A stretch of 64,000 nucleotides of DNA from assembly GCF_017743975.1 (NCBI RefSeq), contig NZ_JAGHRC010000003.1:186001-250000 (forward strand), given 5' to 3'. The stretch is from Ruegeria sp. R14_0 (GTDB lineage: Bacteria > Pseudomonadota > Alphaproteobacteria > Rhodobacterales > Rhodobacteraceae). Below are positions 29,485-38,227 of this stretch, piece after piece. Each line of letters opens with the position of its first letter. The first letter of the stretch is position 1. Below the pieces are notes generated by a model. The model had not been told where the DNA came from. It did not search any database and saw only the letters and a program-made list of their open reading frames with translations. Both the position numbers and the translations under genes were made by a program.

Positions 29485-30654
29485 CTAACCATTTTCCGGA
29501 GGATAGATCGCCACGCCCGTTAGCGTCTGGTTCACATGGATCGAGTTGAATTGCTCTCCATACGTCGAAAACCCAACCACGTGGTTCTCGGACAGCAAGC
29601 AGGATAGCTCGCCTGTCTTCTGCTTCTCCTGCGCCTCAAGTCGGCGGAGGATACAATCACACCCCAAGATCGTATCAGGCCGCGCATCCTGCGTCAGGGC
29701 GGCTAGTTCTTCCTGCAAGTGCGAGACCATGTCCCGAGGTTCTGCCAGCGTCAGAACCAACCCCTCGTCAATTGCAGAGAAGAACACCAGATCGCCGTTA
29801 CCTGCGACTTGCTGGATAGCCCGCACGTGATGTTGACCACCGATCTGAACAACCAGCGGATGGGCGGCAAAGGTGAAGGTCGTCAGCTGCTCCGGGTCTT
29901 TTCCAAGCAGGCGCGCATATTCGCGTGCGGCAGGTTCGGCATTGATCTCTTGCACCACCCGGTTTGCGGGGTCGGCTTTGGTCACGACCATACGCCGCGC
30001 AGTCGGCAGCAGATGATCTGTCTTGAATACCTTGATCGGACACCGCGTTCGGACCTGAGTCAGGATTGCAGCGTTCTGTAAGGCCTGCCCCTCGGTCAGA
30101 ACATAGGCACTGCCGAAACGGGTTCCGTCCCCTGCCGACCCACCAAACAGCGGAACCGGGCCCAGGCCAACGGCCAATTCCGAGGTCAGCAGATCTTCTT
30201 TGGTCGAAAGACCGTCGATCATCAGGAAGGTAAATTCATGCGGCCAATCCGGCGCAGAGGCGGCCATGTCATTGCGGTTGCGGATCATTTGATCGATGAT
30301 TTCTTGCGCAGAAAACGCAGCAAGATCAGGCACCAGAAGTGTCCGCGCCTCGAAATGCGACGACGGCAGGCCAATGGCAACGATCTGGTCTTCACCATAG
30401 CCGCAATCAGCAAGCTCGCCGGCGGTGGTGCATCCGATCACTGGGGTTGGAGCAAACGCGTCGGCCGCATCGGCAATAACCTCGGCCGCATCCGCACCCG
30501 GGCTCACGAACAGTATGACCAATGCCAAGTCATCATCACCAAGCGATCCGGCAAGCTTTGCAATTGCCTGATCTGTATCCCGGTGAACGAAACCTGTTTT
30601 GACGATACCTGGCGCACGGGCTGCGGCTGTCGCCCACCCGACTGCTTGGTTCAT
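29485..30654 (-). CDS. FIST-domain sensor, NosP-like
   Basis: A 389-residue protein with FIST-N (about residues 25-220, containing VIGCTTAGELADCGY and FGGSAGDGTRF) and FIST-C (about 225-375, ending VVGFSTYGEQFNSIHVNQTLTG). FIST proteins are input modules; NosP members bind haem and sense nitric oxide, modulating a partner kinase encoded next to them. Here the partner is the hybrid kinase 3 bases downstream. The response regulator lies 51 bases upstream. GGGAGGAGG precedes the ATG. The NO role is inferred from synteny and family; haem binding is not evident from sequence alone. Confidence 0.85.
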   Translation of the reverse strand: MNQAVGWATAAARAPGIVKTGFVHRDTDQAIAKLAGSLGDDDLALVILFVSPGADAAEVIADAADAFAPTPVIGCTTAGELADCGYGEDQIVAIGLPSSHFEARTLLVPDLAAFSAQEIIDQMIRNRNDMAASAPDWPHEFTFLMIDGLSTKEDLLTSELAVGLGPVPLFGGSAGDGTRFGSAYVLTEGQALQNAAILTQVRTRCPIKVFKTDHLLPTARRMVVTKADPANRVVQEINAEPAAREYARLLGKDPEQLTTFTFAAHPLVVQIGGQHHVRAIQQVAGNGDLVFFSAIDEGLVLTLAEPRDMVSHLQEELAALTQDARPDTILGCDCILRRLEAQEKQKTGELSCLLSENHVVGFSTYGEQFNSIHVNQTLTGVAIYPPENG

Positions 30655-30705
30655 CGTGCCCTCCTCCCTAAAGCGCGACGTTGCCTTAAGATATGGCGCG
30701 TAAGC

Positions 30706-31383
30706 TCAGTCTTGCAAGACACTGTTCAGCGAAGCTTTGTTGGCCAAAAGCACCGCTTGCGTGCGGCTTTGCACGCCGAGTTTGCGCATGATTGCTGTGA
30801 CGTGCGCCTTGACCGTCGTTTCAGCAATCGAGAGGTCATAGGCGATCTGCTTGTTCAACTTCCCCTCGCAGATCAGCTGCAGGATACGCGACTGCTGAGT
30901 TGTCAGAGTTGCCAAGCGGTTCACTGCATCGCTTTGTTCAGTGTCAGCATCTCCTTCGGTGAGCACGTAGCCCTCGGGCACAAAGACAGTTCCCGCATGG
31001 ACGGCCTCGAAAGCTGTGCGGAACACGTCGCGTTGGCTGTGCTTGGGCACATAGCCAGAGGCTCCTGCCTGAATGACCTGGCTGATGACGCGATTGTCCG
31101 AGATTGACGACACGACAATAACCGGCGCGTCTGTTGCGGCCTTTACACGTGCCAACCCCTCAAGCCCGTCAACGTCGGGCAAATTCAGATCCAGCATGAC
31201 AGCGTCTGGTCGCAACCCTTCGACCATCAGATCAATTGCCCGGCCCAACCTGTCAGCTGTGTGGATTTCGCCAATTTGCGCAACGCTTTGCAGCGTCATC
31301 GACAGGGCGTCACAGAACAACGGATGATCATCAACAATCAGGACCTTGTCGAAATCAATCTCTCGGACGGATTTTGCACGCAT
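30706..31383 (-). CDS. NarL/LuxR-type response regulator
   Basis: A 225-residue two-domain regulator. The receiver has Asp18/Asp19 (IVDDHP), phosphoacceptor Asp65 (VMLDLNLPD) and the SGYVPK lysine. The C-terminal LuxR helix-turn-helix reads LTTQQSRILQLICEG... ETTVKAHVTAIMRKLGVQSR. I start at ATG 31383, which has GAAGG 9 bases upstream; the frame continues to a TTG six codons earlier. It is the first gene of the operon with the FIST sensor and hybrid kinase, so it is the likely output of the system. Confidence 0.9.
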   Translation of the reverse strand: MRAKSVREIDFDKVLIVDDHPLFCDALSMTLQSVAQIGEIHTADRLGRAIDLMVEGLRPDAVMLDLNLPDVDGLEGLARVKAATDAPVIVVSSISDNRVISQVIQAGASGYVPKHSQRDVFRTAFEAVHAGTVFVPEGYVLTEGDADTEQSDAVNRLATLTTQQSRILQLICEGKLNKQIAYDLSIAETTVKAHVTAIMRKLGVQSRTQAVLLANKASLNSVLQD

Positions 31384-31476
31384 GAATTCTGGCCTTCGCA
31401 ATCACGTGACCCGACCCTATCAACCGAAGGGCGCTGCGCCTACTGGCGAAACGTCGTAAATCCAAACCGACCAAAA

Positions 31477-31959
31477 TCAGTTGTTGGTGCCATTTGAAGT
31501 CAGAACTTGCTGCAGCACTGCGGTCACCTGTGACCCGATACCCGGCGCTTCGCTTTCTCTGGGACCCGCTATGTTCAGATTGCTCACGGGGTGCGAAGCG
31601 ATCCACGAATTGATCTGGTCCGCACATGCCGCGATCCCCAACCGCAGATCGACCACCAGACAGGGCTTTCCGATGTCCTGCGCAAAATCAATGGTCAGCT
31701 GCGTTCCCGGGCTGATGGCTCCGTCAACAAATACCAGCAGTGCGTCGCAAGACTGCACGTTCTTCTTGGTACGCACGGCAACATCTTCGGATTGGGTTTC
31801 CATCAGCCCCTTGAAGCGGTCTGGTATACGCCCGTCCTCATTCAGCCGCCCTTTCGGAACCCACCCGCCATAGGGGATGCCATTGTCCAGCGCATACTGC
31901 CAGGCCGCCAGATCAACACCCGTTTGGCCACCGGTCACGATCTTCACGACACCCTCCAT
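31477..31959 (-). CDS. Putative molybdenum-cofactor carrier-like protein
   Basis: A 160-residue Rossmann-like protein. It starts VVKIVTGGQTGVDLAAWQYAL and continues GGWVPKGRLNEDGRIPDRF, the pattern of the family annotated as putative molybdenum carrier (related to YpsA/LOG folds). VFVDGAISPGTQLTIDFA is a second conserved segment. It may bind a nucleotide or molybdopterin; no molybdoenzyme gene is nearby. It is the last gene of the glycosyltransferase operon, 12 bases after the hypothetical gene. Confidence 0.75.
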   Translation of the reverse strand: MEGVVKIVTGGQTGVDLAAWQYALDNGIPYGGWVPKGRLNEDGRIPDRFKGLMETQSEDVAVRTKKNVQSCDALLVFVDGAISPGTQLTIDFAQDIGKPCLVVDLRLGIAACADQINSWIASHPVSNLNIAGPRESEAPGIGSQVTAVLQQVLTSNGTNN

Positions 31960-31971
31960 AGTCAGTGGAGC

Positions 31972-32406
31972 TTAGCGTAACATCCCAATTTCATGTCCGT
32001 TGATGATAATCGCCAGATCCCAGTATTTCCTGATTTCTTCCTCGGCGGCCTGCGCAGCGGCGGAGTCCTCGGGAATGCGTTCGACCCGAAACCCAAACCT
32101 TTCAAGTCCGCAATAATCAACCCGGCTGAGGATGATCGGATAAACGTCCCGCTCCATCGCTGCTGCCGCCAACAGTCTTGCGACTGTGTAAGGCGTCTCT
32201 GGCGGTTCGAGAATCCGGACGCCAATGTAAACGGGGCCGCCCTGCTCTCTTGGCCAGAGGTTAACTGCGGGAGCCAACCGCATCTGTGGAAAGACAACTT
32301 TGCCCATAGTTTGCGGGTCGTGGTCGTCATTCAAAAGATCATCCAGCGACACGGGTACGTTTGGCGACGCGCGGCTCAGGATTTCGAACCACATGTTATC
32401 CTTCAT
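31972..32406 (-). CDS. Hypothetical protein, 144 residues
   Basis: A soluble protein with no signal peptide, membrane helix or motif that I recognise. It overlaps the tandem glycosyltransferase gene by 11 bases and precedes the molybdenum-carrier-like gene by 12. Conserved operon placement suggests a real gene; codon use and composition match its neighbours. Confidence 0.65.
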   Translation of the reverse strand: MKDNMWFEILSRASPNVPVSLDDLLNDDHDPQTMGKVVFPQMRLAPAVNLWPREQGGPVYIGVRILEPPETPYTVARLLAAAAMERDVYPIILSRVDYCGLERFGFRVERIPEDSAAAQAAEEEIRKYWDLAIIINGHEIGMLR

Positions 32407-34468
32407 GTCTGGCCTCCAATCCGGTCAACAGGGCCGCAGCCTTGGAAGCCCCTGTTTCGGGCAGTTTGAATGCGTTCAACGCAGTTTGGTAAAACGCCGT
32501 TCCCCCGTGATCCAAACAATCTGTCACTGTGCGCTCAAGCTTCATGAACTCTCGCTCGGTGATCATGGCGCACAGATCGCGGTCGGCCATGGCCTGCGCG
32601 CGGCGTTCCTGATCATCCAGATACGGTGCCGATTGCGGGATAAAGATCGCAGGAATACGGTGATAAAGCATCTCAAGAACCGAGTTATACCCCGCCGCCG
32701 AAATAACCAGATCAGCTGCAAGACACAGCTTGGTCGCCTCGAGCGTCTGCACCACATGCGTATTCGTCCAGCCGAATGCCGCCGGCTGAACCGTACTGCC
32801 GGGCCAGGTCACGACCAGATGCAGGCAGTCTTTTCGCGACTCAACCATGCTTGAGATCGCCTGCAACTGGGCCGAGCGATCCGACGCGACGCCACCACCC
32901 AGCATACTGACGACCAGTTGTTTGAAATCCCGACCGAACCGTTTCGCCAAACGGGCCCTAAGCTGTTCTTTTTCTTCTGCCGACTGCTCGACCTGACGAA
33001 CGATCGGACCCACATAATGCACGTGATTGCCAAAGCTGTAGGCGTCGTTCAATTCTTCAAACGCCTCGGATGGTACGATCACACGGTCAAACACCCCTTC
33101 GCGGCGCAGCATGGATTGCCGCGAGCGGCCCTCGGGCCAGAGCCCGCGCCGGATCCACACCGCCAACAAACTGCGTTCGCGGATCACGCGATAGACAGAG
33201 TCGAAAACATAGCCCCCGTCAAAAACCAGCGTGTCGTTGTCGCGCAAGGCCGCGCTCAGACGACGATAGGTCAGCACGTCATTCCCGTCTGCACTGGTCT
33301 TGGTGTCGATGCGTTGAACAAGGGGGATGCAATCAATGCCTTCACGGCGCACCAGCGGCACACAACTTGGAAAGGCTGCAAACATCTTGGGCGCGGCTTC
33401 AGGCATCTCGCGCGCTATGACCGCGCACCGCTGAGCATGGCCCAAGCCGACCCCATTTGTTGGAAAGAACAGTGTTTTTTCCTCGGCTGGCGCGGGCTTG
33501 CGTTGTTTGGGTCGAAGGCCAGCGGCCGTTTCCAAACGCGAGATGTCGACCGTATGCCTCCACTGTGACTTGGCGGCCTGTTCGGCAATATGCGCGACGT
33601 TGCCGATCACCTGCCCCGTCAGATAACCGTCCAAAGCAAAGGGTGTCTTCGGGCCCAATACCGCGGGCGCACCGGATGCCATCAGTGCCTCGTCTTCGGT
33701 ACAGTCAATGACCACGCCACCCGTGACGATCAACTCAACCGCAAACGCAGCCATGCGCACACCTGCAATACCTTTGCCGAACATTGCCAGAATATCTGTG
33801 GATTTGGCCAAGCTCAGCGGGGACAGGCCGGTGTACATATAAGTAGACAGATCGTGAAACGGCGAGGCTTTGATAGCTTCGTTCTGGGCCCCGCTAACAA
33901 TCAGCCTGAGGTTATAACCACCCTGGCTGCTCATCCTCGAAAAGCACGACAGTGTCTCGGGGTTGTCCAATTCCATCGAACCCAAAACCACTGTTACATT
34001 CGGAAACTCCCGGCTTGGACGCCGGGACGGGGACCGAATATCCGAAACCAACGGGCTTGCGGTTGCTGCCATTACTGGACGCGGCTGAAAATCAGTCAGG
34101 TCCATCACCCGAACTTCGCGCCCCAGCGCATACGCCAGGCGCGCCTTGGCAGCGATATAGCTTTGCTGGGTCGGAAACCGGCCGGTTGCGATCACCGGGA
34201 CACTCGGGTCCAGCTCTTTCTTTCGCAGCGAGGCAAGCAGCTGATCGTCGATCTCTTCGACGCCCAGGACAAACACGGTCTGCGCCTTGTGCTCTTCGGG
34301 GTCGGCAAGAAACTTGGACGCCTCATAGAACCTGCCGCGGCCCGGGTCTTCGGGAAAATACTCGGCATCAATACAGACATTGAAGCCGCGCGCCGCAAGC
34401 TGTTCAGCAAAGATCAGCTGCGCATCAAACGAGCGCAAAGAACGCGTGCCGGATTCGACGTAAATCAT
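32396..34468 (-). CDS. Two-module glycosyltransferase-like protein
   Basis: A 690-residue protein in two halves. The N-terminal half (about 1-310) has a Rossmann-like GT-B start (SLRSFDAQLIFAEQLAARGFNV) and VVLGSMELDN and YTGLSPLSLAKSTDI segments. It resembles a degenerate GT4-type domain, possibly inactive. The C-terminal half (about 330-690) resembles GT28/MurG-like enzymes: NGVGLGHAQRCAVIAREM at its start, SMLGGG, then LVISAAGYNSVLEMLYHRIPAIF, the nucleotide-sugar binding region. The fusion suggests two-step or allosterically controlled sugar transfer to an envelope polymer. It overlaps the upstream glycosyltransferase by 4 bases. Confidence 0.75.
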   Translation of the reverse strand: MIYVESGTRSLRSFDAQLIFAEQLAARGFNVCIDAEYFPEDPGRGRFYEASKFLADPEEHKAQTVFVLGVEEIDDQLLASLRKKELDPSVPVIATGRFPTQQSYIAAKARLAYALGREVRVMDLTDFQPRPVMAATASPLVSDIRSPSRRPSREFPNVTVVLGSMELDNPETLSCFSRMSSQGGYNLRLIVSGAQNEAIKASPFHDLSTYMYTGLSPLSLAKSTDILAMFGKGIAGVRMAAFAVELIVTGGVVIDCTEDEALMASGAPAVLGPKTPFALDGYLTGQVIGNVAHIAEQAAKSQWRHTVDISRLETAAGLRPKQRKPAPAEEKTLFFPTNGVGLGHAQRCAVIAREMPEAAPKMFAAFPSCVPLVRREGIDCIPLVQRIDTKTSADGNDVLTYRRLSAALRDNDTLVFDGGYVFDSVYRVIRERSLLAVWIRRGLWPEGRSRQSMLRREGVFDRVIVPSEAFEELNDAYSFGNHVHYVGPIVRQVEQSAEEKEQLRARLAKRFGRDFKQLVVSMLGGGVASDRSAQLQAISSMVESRKDCLHLVVTWPGSTVQPAAFGWTNTHVVQTLEATKLCLAADLVISAAGYNSVLEMLYHRIPAIFIPQSAPYLDDQERRAQAMADRDLCAMITEREFMKLERTVTDCLDHGGTAFYQTALNAFKLPETGASKAAALLTGLEARHEG

Positions 34469-35547
34469 GGATGTACCCCGCTGTCGGCAGACAGAATGCC
34501 GGACAGCATCGCCTTGAATTTCTCTGGGGAATAAGCCTTGAGCGCCGCTTGCGACTTGGCCACCTGATCATGGTACTTCTTCGGGTTCGCGACCAGATCG
34601 GTGATGATTTTGTCCACTCCCGCTGGTTCGCAGGTCAGAACCGCATTGCCGAATGTTGCCCCGGTGTCGGGGTTGGTCAGAACCACCTTGCCCGCGGCAA
34701 TCGCCTCGGCCACGACGCGACCAAAGCTTTCCTGCCAAGTCGGCGCTGTGAAATATACGAAAAAGTCAATCATTCCAAAGAACTCTTCCACACTTATGGC
34801 ATCGAAGGGAAGCAACTTCCAATGCGCGCGCAGAACACGGGCATTCAACAAAGCATCCGCCCCGAGGATGACATTGCACTGAGAATGTGGCGGAAAACAG
34901 TTATCCAGATCGGCGATTGCAGGAAATTTTTCGAACCCCGGGCGTGAGTGCCGCCCACGGCGATCCTGTGGTCTTTCGCACGGGCCGCGCATGTCGGACT
35001 GGCATATGTTGAACCAGTCGTTGTCCAGAACTTCCCATTGCCGCGCCACGCGGGATGTGGCCAACCAGTCGGTTACGGTCCGCCGGTTATAGGGCGAGAT
35101 CGGTGCCAGTGTTTTTCTCAGCGAAATCGCTGAAGTCTCAATCTGGTTGAGACAGGCCGCAACATCAAACCCTTCAGCGCCCCCCGGACGCAGGAAATTC
35201 TCATGCGTGATCACATATAGATCCCGCGCTATGATCCGGGTGTTCAGCGTGTCCTGGTATTTGAGAAAGGACGGGTTGTGCAGAAAAACGAAATCCGCGT
35301 TTATCCGTGGCGCATCCCAGATTAGCGGAATGTTCAATTCGTCCAAAACCCGCCGCAAAACCGGCGAGATATGCTGATTGCCGCCAAAGGTCCGGGACGT
35401 GATTGCATGCACGACAACCTGCCCGAACTGGGCGGCCACCGGCAGTTCAGCGGCCACTGCGGCCGATGTCCCACCCGAGAAACGCGGTTCGATAACATAG
35501 GCGATCTTAGGTGCGTTCGATCGCCCGACGGCTTGCAATTCGGACAT
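34465..35547 (-). CDS. GT4-like glycosyltransferase
   Basis: A 360-residue GT-B type protein. The N-terminal region is IAYVIEPRFSGGTSAAVAAELP. The C-terminal donor site is seen as WQESFGRVVAEAIAAGKVVLTNPDTGATFGN, carrying the E-x7-E-like motif of family GT4. A cysteine-bearing insert lies near residue 190 (ICQSDMRGPCERPQDRRG). It is cytosolic and coupled to the tandem glycosyltransferase by a 4-base overlap, so both probably act on the same glycan. The acceptor is unknown. Confidence 0.78.
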   Translation of the reverse strand: MSELQAVGRSNAPKIAYVIEPRFSGGTSAAVAAELPVAAQFGQVVVHAITSRTFGGNQHISPVLRRVLDELNIPLIWDAPRINADFVFLHNPSFLKYQDTLNTRIIARDLYVITHENFLRPGGAEGFDVAACLNQIETSAISLRKTLAPISPYNRRTVTDWLATSRVARQWEVLDNDWFNICQSDMRGPCERPQDRRGRHSRPGFEKFPAIADLDNCFPPHSQCNVILGADALLNARVLRAHWKLLPFDAISVEEFFGMIDFFVYFTAPTWQESFGRVVAEAIAAGKVVLTNPDTGATFGNAVLTCEPAGVDKIITDLVANPKKYHDQVAKSQAALKAYSPEKFKAMLSGILSADSGVHP

Positions 35548-35552
35548 CCGGT

Positions 35553-35870
35553 TCAGTGCTGCAGGGTTGAGAACGTGTTGTCGGACAGGCCGCTATCGGC
35601 AGTGGCGGACGCAGTTGTGGCATACCCAAGGTTGACGTCACCAACGGACGCGGCCTCGTGAAAGCTTCTTAACTCAAGCGACAGCTCGTCCTCACCCGTC
35701 AGCAATTCCGGGTTTCTTTCAAGGTATGAATACAGTGCCTGAATGTCGTTGGTCGAAAGCATCTCATCAATTACAAGCAATTGCTCAAGCGTGATCTCGG
35801 CGCGCGCGCCCTGCGACGTGGTCAGGAATAAGAGCGCAGTAACTATGCCGATCAGTCTTCTATCCGTCAT
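35553..35870 (-). CDS. Small secreted protein, 105 residues
   Basis: Starts MTDRRLIGIVTALLFLTTSQGARA, a clear signal peptide with cleavage after ARA, leaving about 81 residues of acidic, cysteine-free protein. No family is recognised. It lies 5 bases upstream of the GT4-like gene and is probably first in that operon. It could be a glycosylation substrate or an envelope structural peptide; neither is shown. Confidence 0.6.
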   Translation of the reverse strand: MTDRRLIGIVTALLFLTTSQGARAEITLEQLLVIDEMLSTNDIQALYSYLERNPELLTGEDELSLELRSFHEAASVGDVNLGYATTASATADSGLSDNTFSTLQH

Positions 35871-35947
35871 CGTTAGAAACCCCGTGGGAAATAATTAACA
35901 GTACACAAAAATGGTCGAATCCTTCTTAGTATAACTCAAGACAACCC

Positions 35948-38017
35948 TCATTGGGTCGTCGCTTTTTTCAGTTTGCTCAAAACCTGACTTCTCAGGCGAT
36001 TTACGCGGTTCGGTGCCGGTGCTTGCGCCCTGGTCTGACGCGTGGTCCGTTTGACGGCGGCAACGCCCGATCCCTCTCCGGCCAGCCACAACTCGATGAT
36101 CCCGCTTGGTGTTTTTGTGCCGGCGTCGGTGAAGTCGCGCAACAATGCGCCGGCGTCCTCAGCAAGGGCTGCGGCCCGGGCCTCGTCCTGACGATGGTAG
36201 AAGCGAACGTTGGACTGGCTGATCCCAAACCCGACGCGGGCCTGCCCGCTCAGTTCATGACCGGTGGTTGTCAGGTCGCTTACGACCGAATCCACCACAC
36301 CCTGCGGCAGGTTGTTGGGCGCATATAGCCTGAAGGCGACCTGCGCAGCTGGCGGAGGCGTCTCTTCTGGCGTGACTTCAACCTCAAGAACCGCCGTACG
36401 GTCGATCGCAGTGGGCGGAATGGGCGCCGCTGACGGTGCGGGCGATTCCGTCGGAAGGGTTTCCGGCTCTGCGGACAGCGCAGCGGTCTCAATCTGCTCT
36501 GATGGCGCGGGATCAGTGCTTTGAGGAGCGATCGCCGTGCCCTCTGGCTGGAGGGTCGGATCAATTGACTCGACCTGCAAATCACCCCTGTCTGGCACCG
36601 CCGGCGGGGGCGCAACAGGAGGTAATTCGATGTCCAAAGAGGCCAGTGCTTCGGGTTCAATGAGGTCCACGCGGGGTGCACCGGCATCCAGACCACGATC
36701 TTGCGGCTGGTAAACCAAAGCCTGCTCAGACAGTGTCGCCTGACCAACAGGCACCTGCGGCGGTACAAAGACCAAGGCCTCGGGCTGCACTGGAACCGTA
36801 GGAGCGCTCTGCCGGGCCACCGGCGTTTCTGGTGGCACCACGGCAATAGGCGCGCGCACTGCGGTGATCGTGGCCCCGGCCAAAAAATCTTCTGGCCGTG
36901 TTCCGGTCACTGTTTCTTCGAGCAGCGCGACAGACGTGCTGAAAATCTCGGGCGTGGATTGAAACCGCACAAAGCCAAGGTTCATTTCTTCCCTCGGCCG
37001 ATAGCTAAGCAACGTTAAGGGCAGCGGCGGCTGCGTCAGAGACGGCACGAAAGGTCGAACGCTTGGGGCCAACCTAAGCAATTTTGGCTCGACTTCGCCG
37101 GACGATTCCGGGTTTGACAAAGGATCGGTCAAACCCGCCACATCTTCCGTCTCGGTGATCGCATCATCGGACGGCAACGAACCCGTCGGCGCGTCAAAGA
37201 CACTGGCCGATAATCCGGCCTGCTCAGCCGTCGTGTCCGGCGCAATTGTTTCGGTATCCGCGAACAGCTCTCGACTGGCCAATTCGGTTTCTTCGCTTGC
37301 AAACCCTGCGCTTTCAACCGGGACAGAGGTGCCCCGATCAGACATCGCAATGAACACCGAAGACGATGCCGCCACACCAATGACGCATCCGATGGCAACA
37401 AAGCCAAACTTCAGTTTGCGACGATTGCGCTTTTGATCTTCCATCCGTTCCAGAAGGGTCTTGCGCAAGCGATCGGCCACCTCACCCTCGGACAACCTCA
37501 GACTGGGTTCTGCGGCCAGCGCGGCTGTTTCGCTGTACTCGGAACCTGCACCGACAGGGTGCGCGTCGTCCTGAACGGCTTCTTGTTTGGGTTCTTTGTT
37601 TTGGTTTTGAGCGTCAGGGGGAGCGGCAGCATTTCCCTGAATGCCCCCTTCTGTTTTGACGTTTTGGCTGCTTTCCGCCCTTTTGGGCGAGATTGTTGCC
37701 GACTCACTCGGTTGCCCCCCAGAGGTGGGTTTGGGCTTATTTTGAACCGCCTTTGGCTGCCCCGCCCCGGCCGGAGCGGCTTTTGGAGCCGCGCTACCAG
37801 AGGTTGAAGTCTTGACTTCAGACTGGCCAGCATTCGGCTGACCGCCCTGACCCGCCGTCTGCCCCTGCGCAGCCTGAGCCATGTCCTGCTGTATCCGCGC
37901 GTTTTCAAGCACCTCCTGCCATTCAGGAGATTGCACGAAGTCATAAAGGTCAGACACTTTCTGAGTGCCTTTTTTCGCAACTTTAGGTCGAGCTTTTGGG
38001 CCGCTGGCCTTTGTCAT
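35948..38017 (-). CDS. Membrane-anchored Pro/Ala/Gln-rich protein with LytR_C-like end
   Basis: About 689 residues from ATG 38017. The N-terminal 190 residues are charged and low-complexity. A single membrane helix follows (about 207-227, FGFVAIGCVIGVAASSSVFI), then a long Pro/Val/Glu-rich spacer of about 330 residues. The end (residues about 560-660: FRLYAPNNLPQGVVDSVVSD... VRFYHRQDEARAAALAEDAG) resembles LytR_C domains of envelope proteins. The layout is a cytosolic tail, one helix and an extended periplasmic arm. The frame extends 22 codons further to a GTG, adding MYLVCPSCDSVERV, which looks like the start of a zinc ribbon; if that start is used, the protein has an extra metal-binding-like tip. 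It sits 77 bases upstream of the small secreted gene. Confidence 0.7.
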   Translation of the reverse strand: MTKASGPKARPKVAKKGTQKVSDLYDFVQSPEWQEVLENARIQQDMAQAAQGQTAGQGGQPNAGQSEVKTSTSGSAAPKAAPAGAGQPKAVQNKPKPTSGGQPSESATISPKRAESSQNVKTEGGIQGNAAAPPDAQNQNKEPKQEAVQDDAHPVGAGSEYSETAALAAEPSLRLSEGEVADRLRKTLLERMEDQKRNRRKLKFGFVAIGCVIGVAASSSVFIAMSDRGTSVPVESAGFASEETELASRELFADTETIAPDTTAEQAGLSASVFDAPTGSLPSDDAITETEDVAGLTDPLSNPESSGEVEPKLLRLAPSVRPFVPSLTQPPLPLTLLSYRPREEMNLGFVRFQSTPEIFSTSVALLEETVTGTRPEDFLAGATITAVRAPIAVVPPETPVARQSAPTVPVQPEALVFVPPQVPVGQATLSEQALVYQPQDRGLDAGAPRVDLIEPEALASLDIELPPVAPPPAVPDRGDLQVESIDPTLQPEGTAIAPQSTDPAPSEQIETAALSAEPETLPTESPAPSAAPIPPTAIDRTAVLEVEVTPEETPPPAAQVAFRLYAPNNLPQGVVDSVVSDLTTTGHELSGQARVGFGISQSNVRFYHRQDEARAAALAEDAGALLRDFTDAGTKTPSGIIELWLAGEGSGVAAVKRTTRQTRAQAPAPNRVNRLRSQVLSKLKKATTQ

Positions 38018-38227
38018 CAATACCCCCGAACTGGTCGCCGAAACACGCTCTACGCTGTCGCAACTCGGGCAAACCAAATACACTCGTGAACATCAAAAAT
38101 TCCAAAATAAATGCGTTAATCAGTATAAAAAAAAGGCCGCACGAAAACAAGTAAAGCGGTGACGGGGGTCATCCGCATGCAGTTTTCAGCGGCGTTGAAT
38201 TCTGTTGATGTCGGCGGTAGGGCGACG

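Noticed and set aside
28318-29523. Plus-strand open frame of 401 codons
   Set aside because: Antisense to the hybrid kinase gene; composition is typical of a shadow frame and it lacks a ribosome-binding site.
33590-34534. Plus-strand open frame of 314 codons
   Set aside because: Lies opposite the tandem glycosyltransferase, whose frame carries recognisable motifs and overlaps its neighbours in operon fashion.
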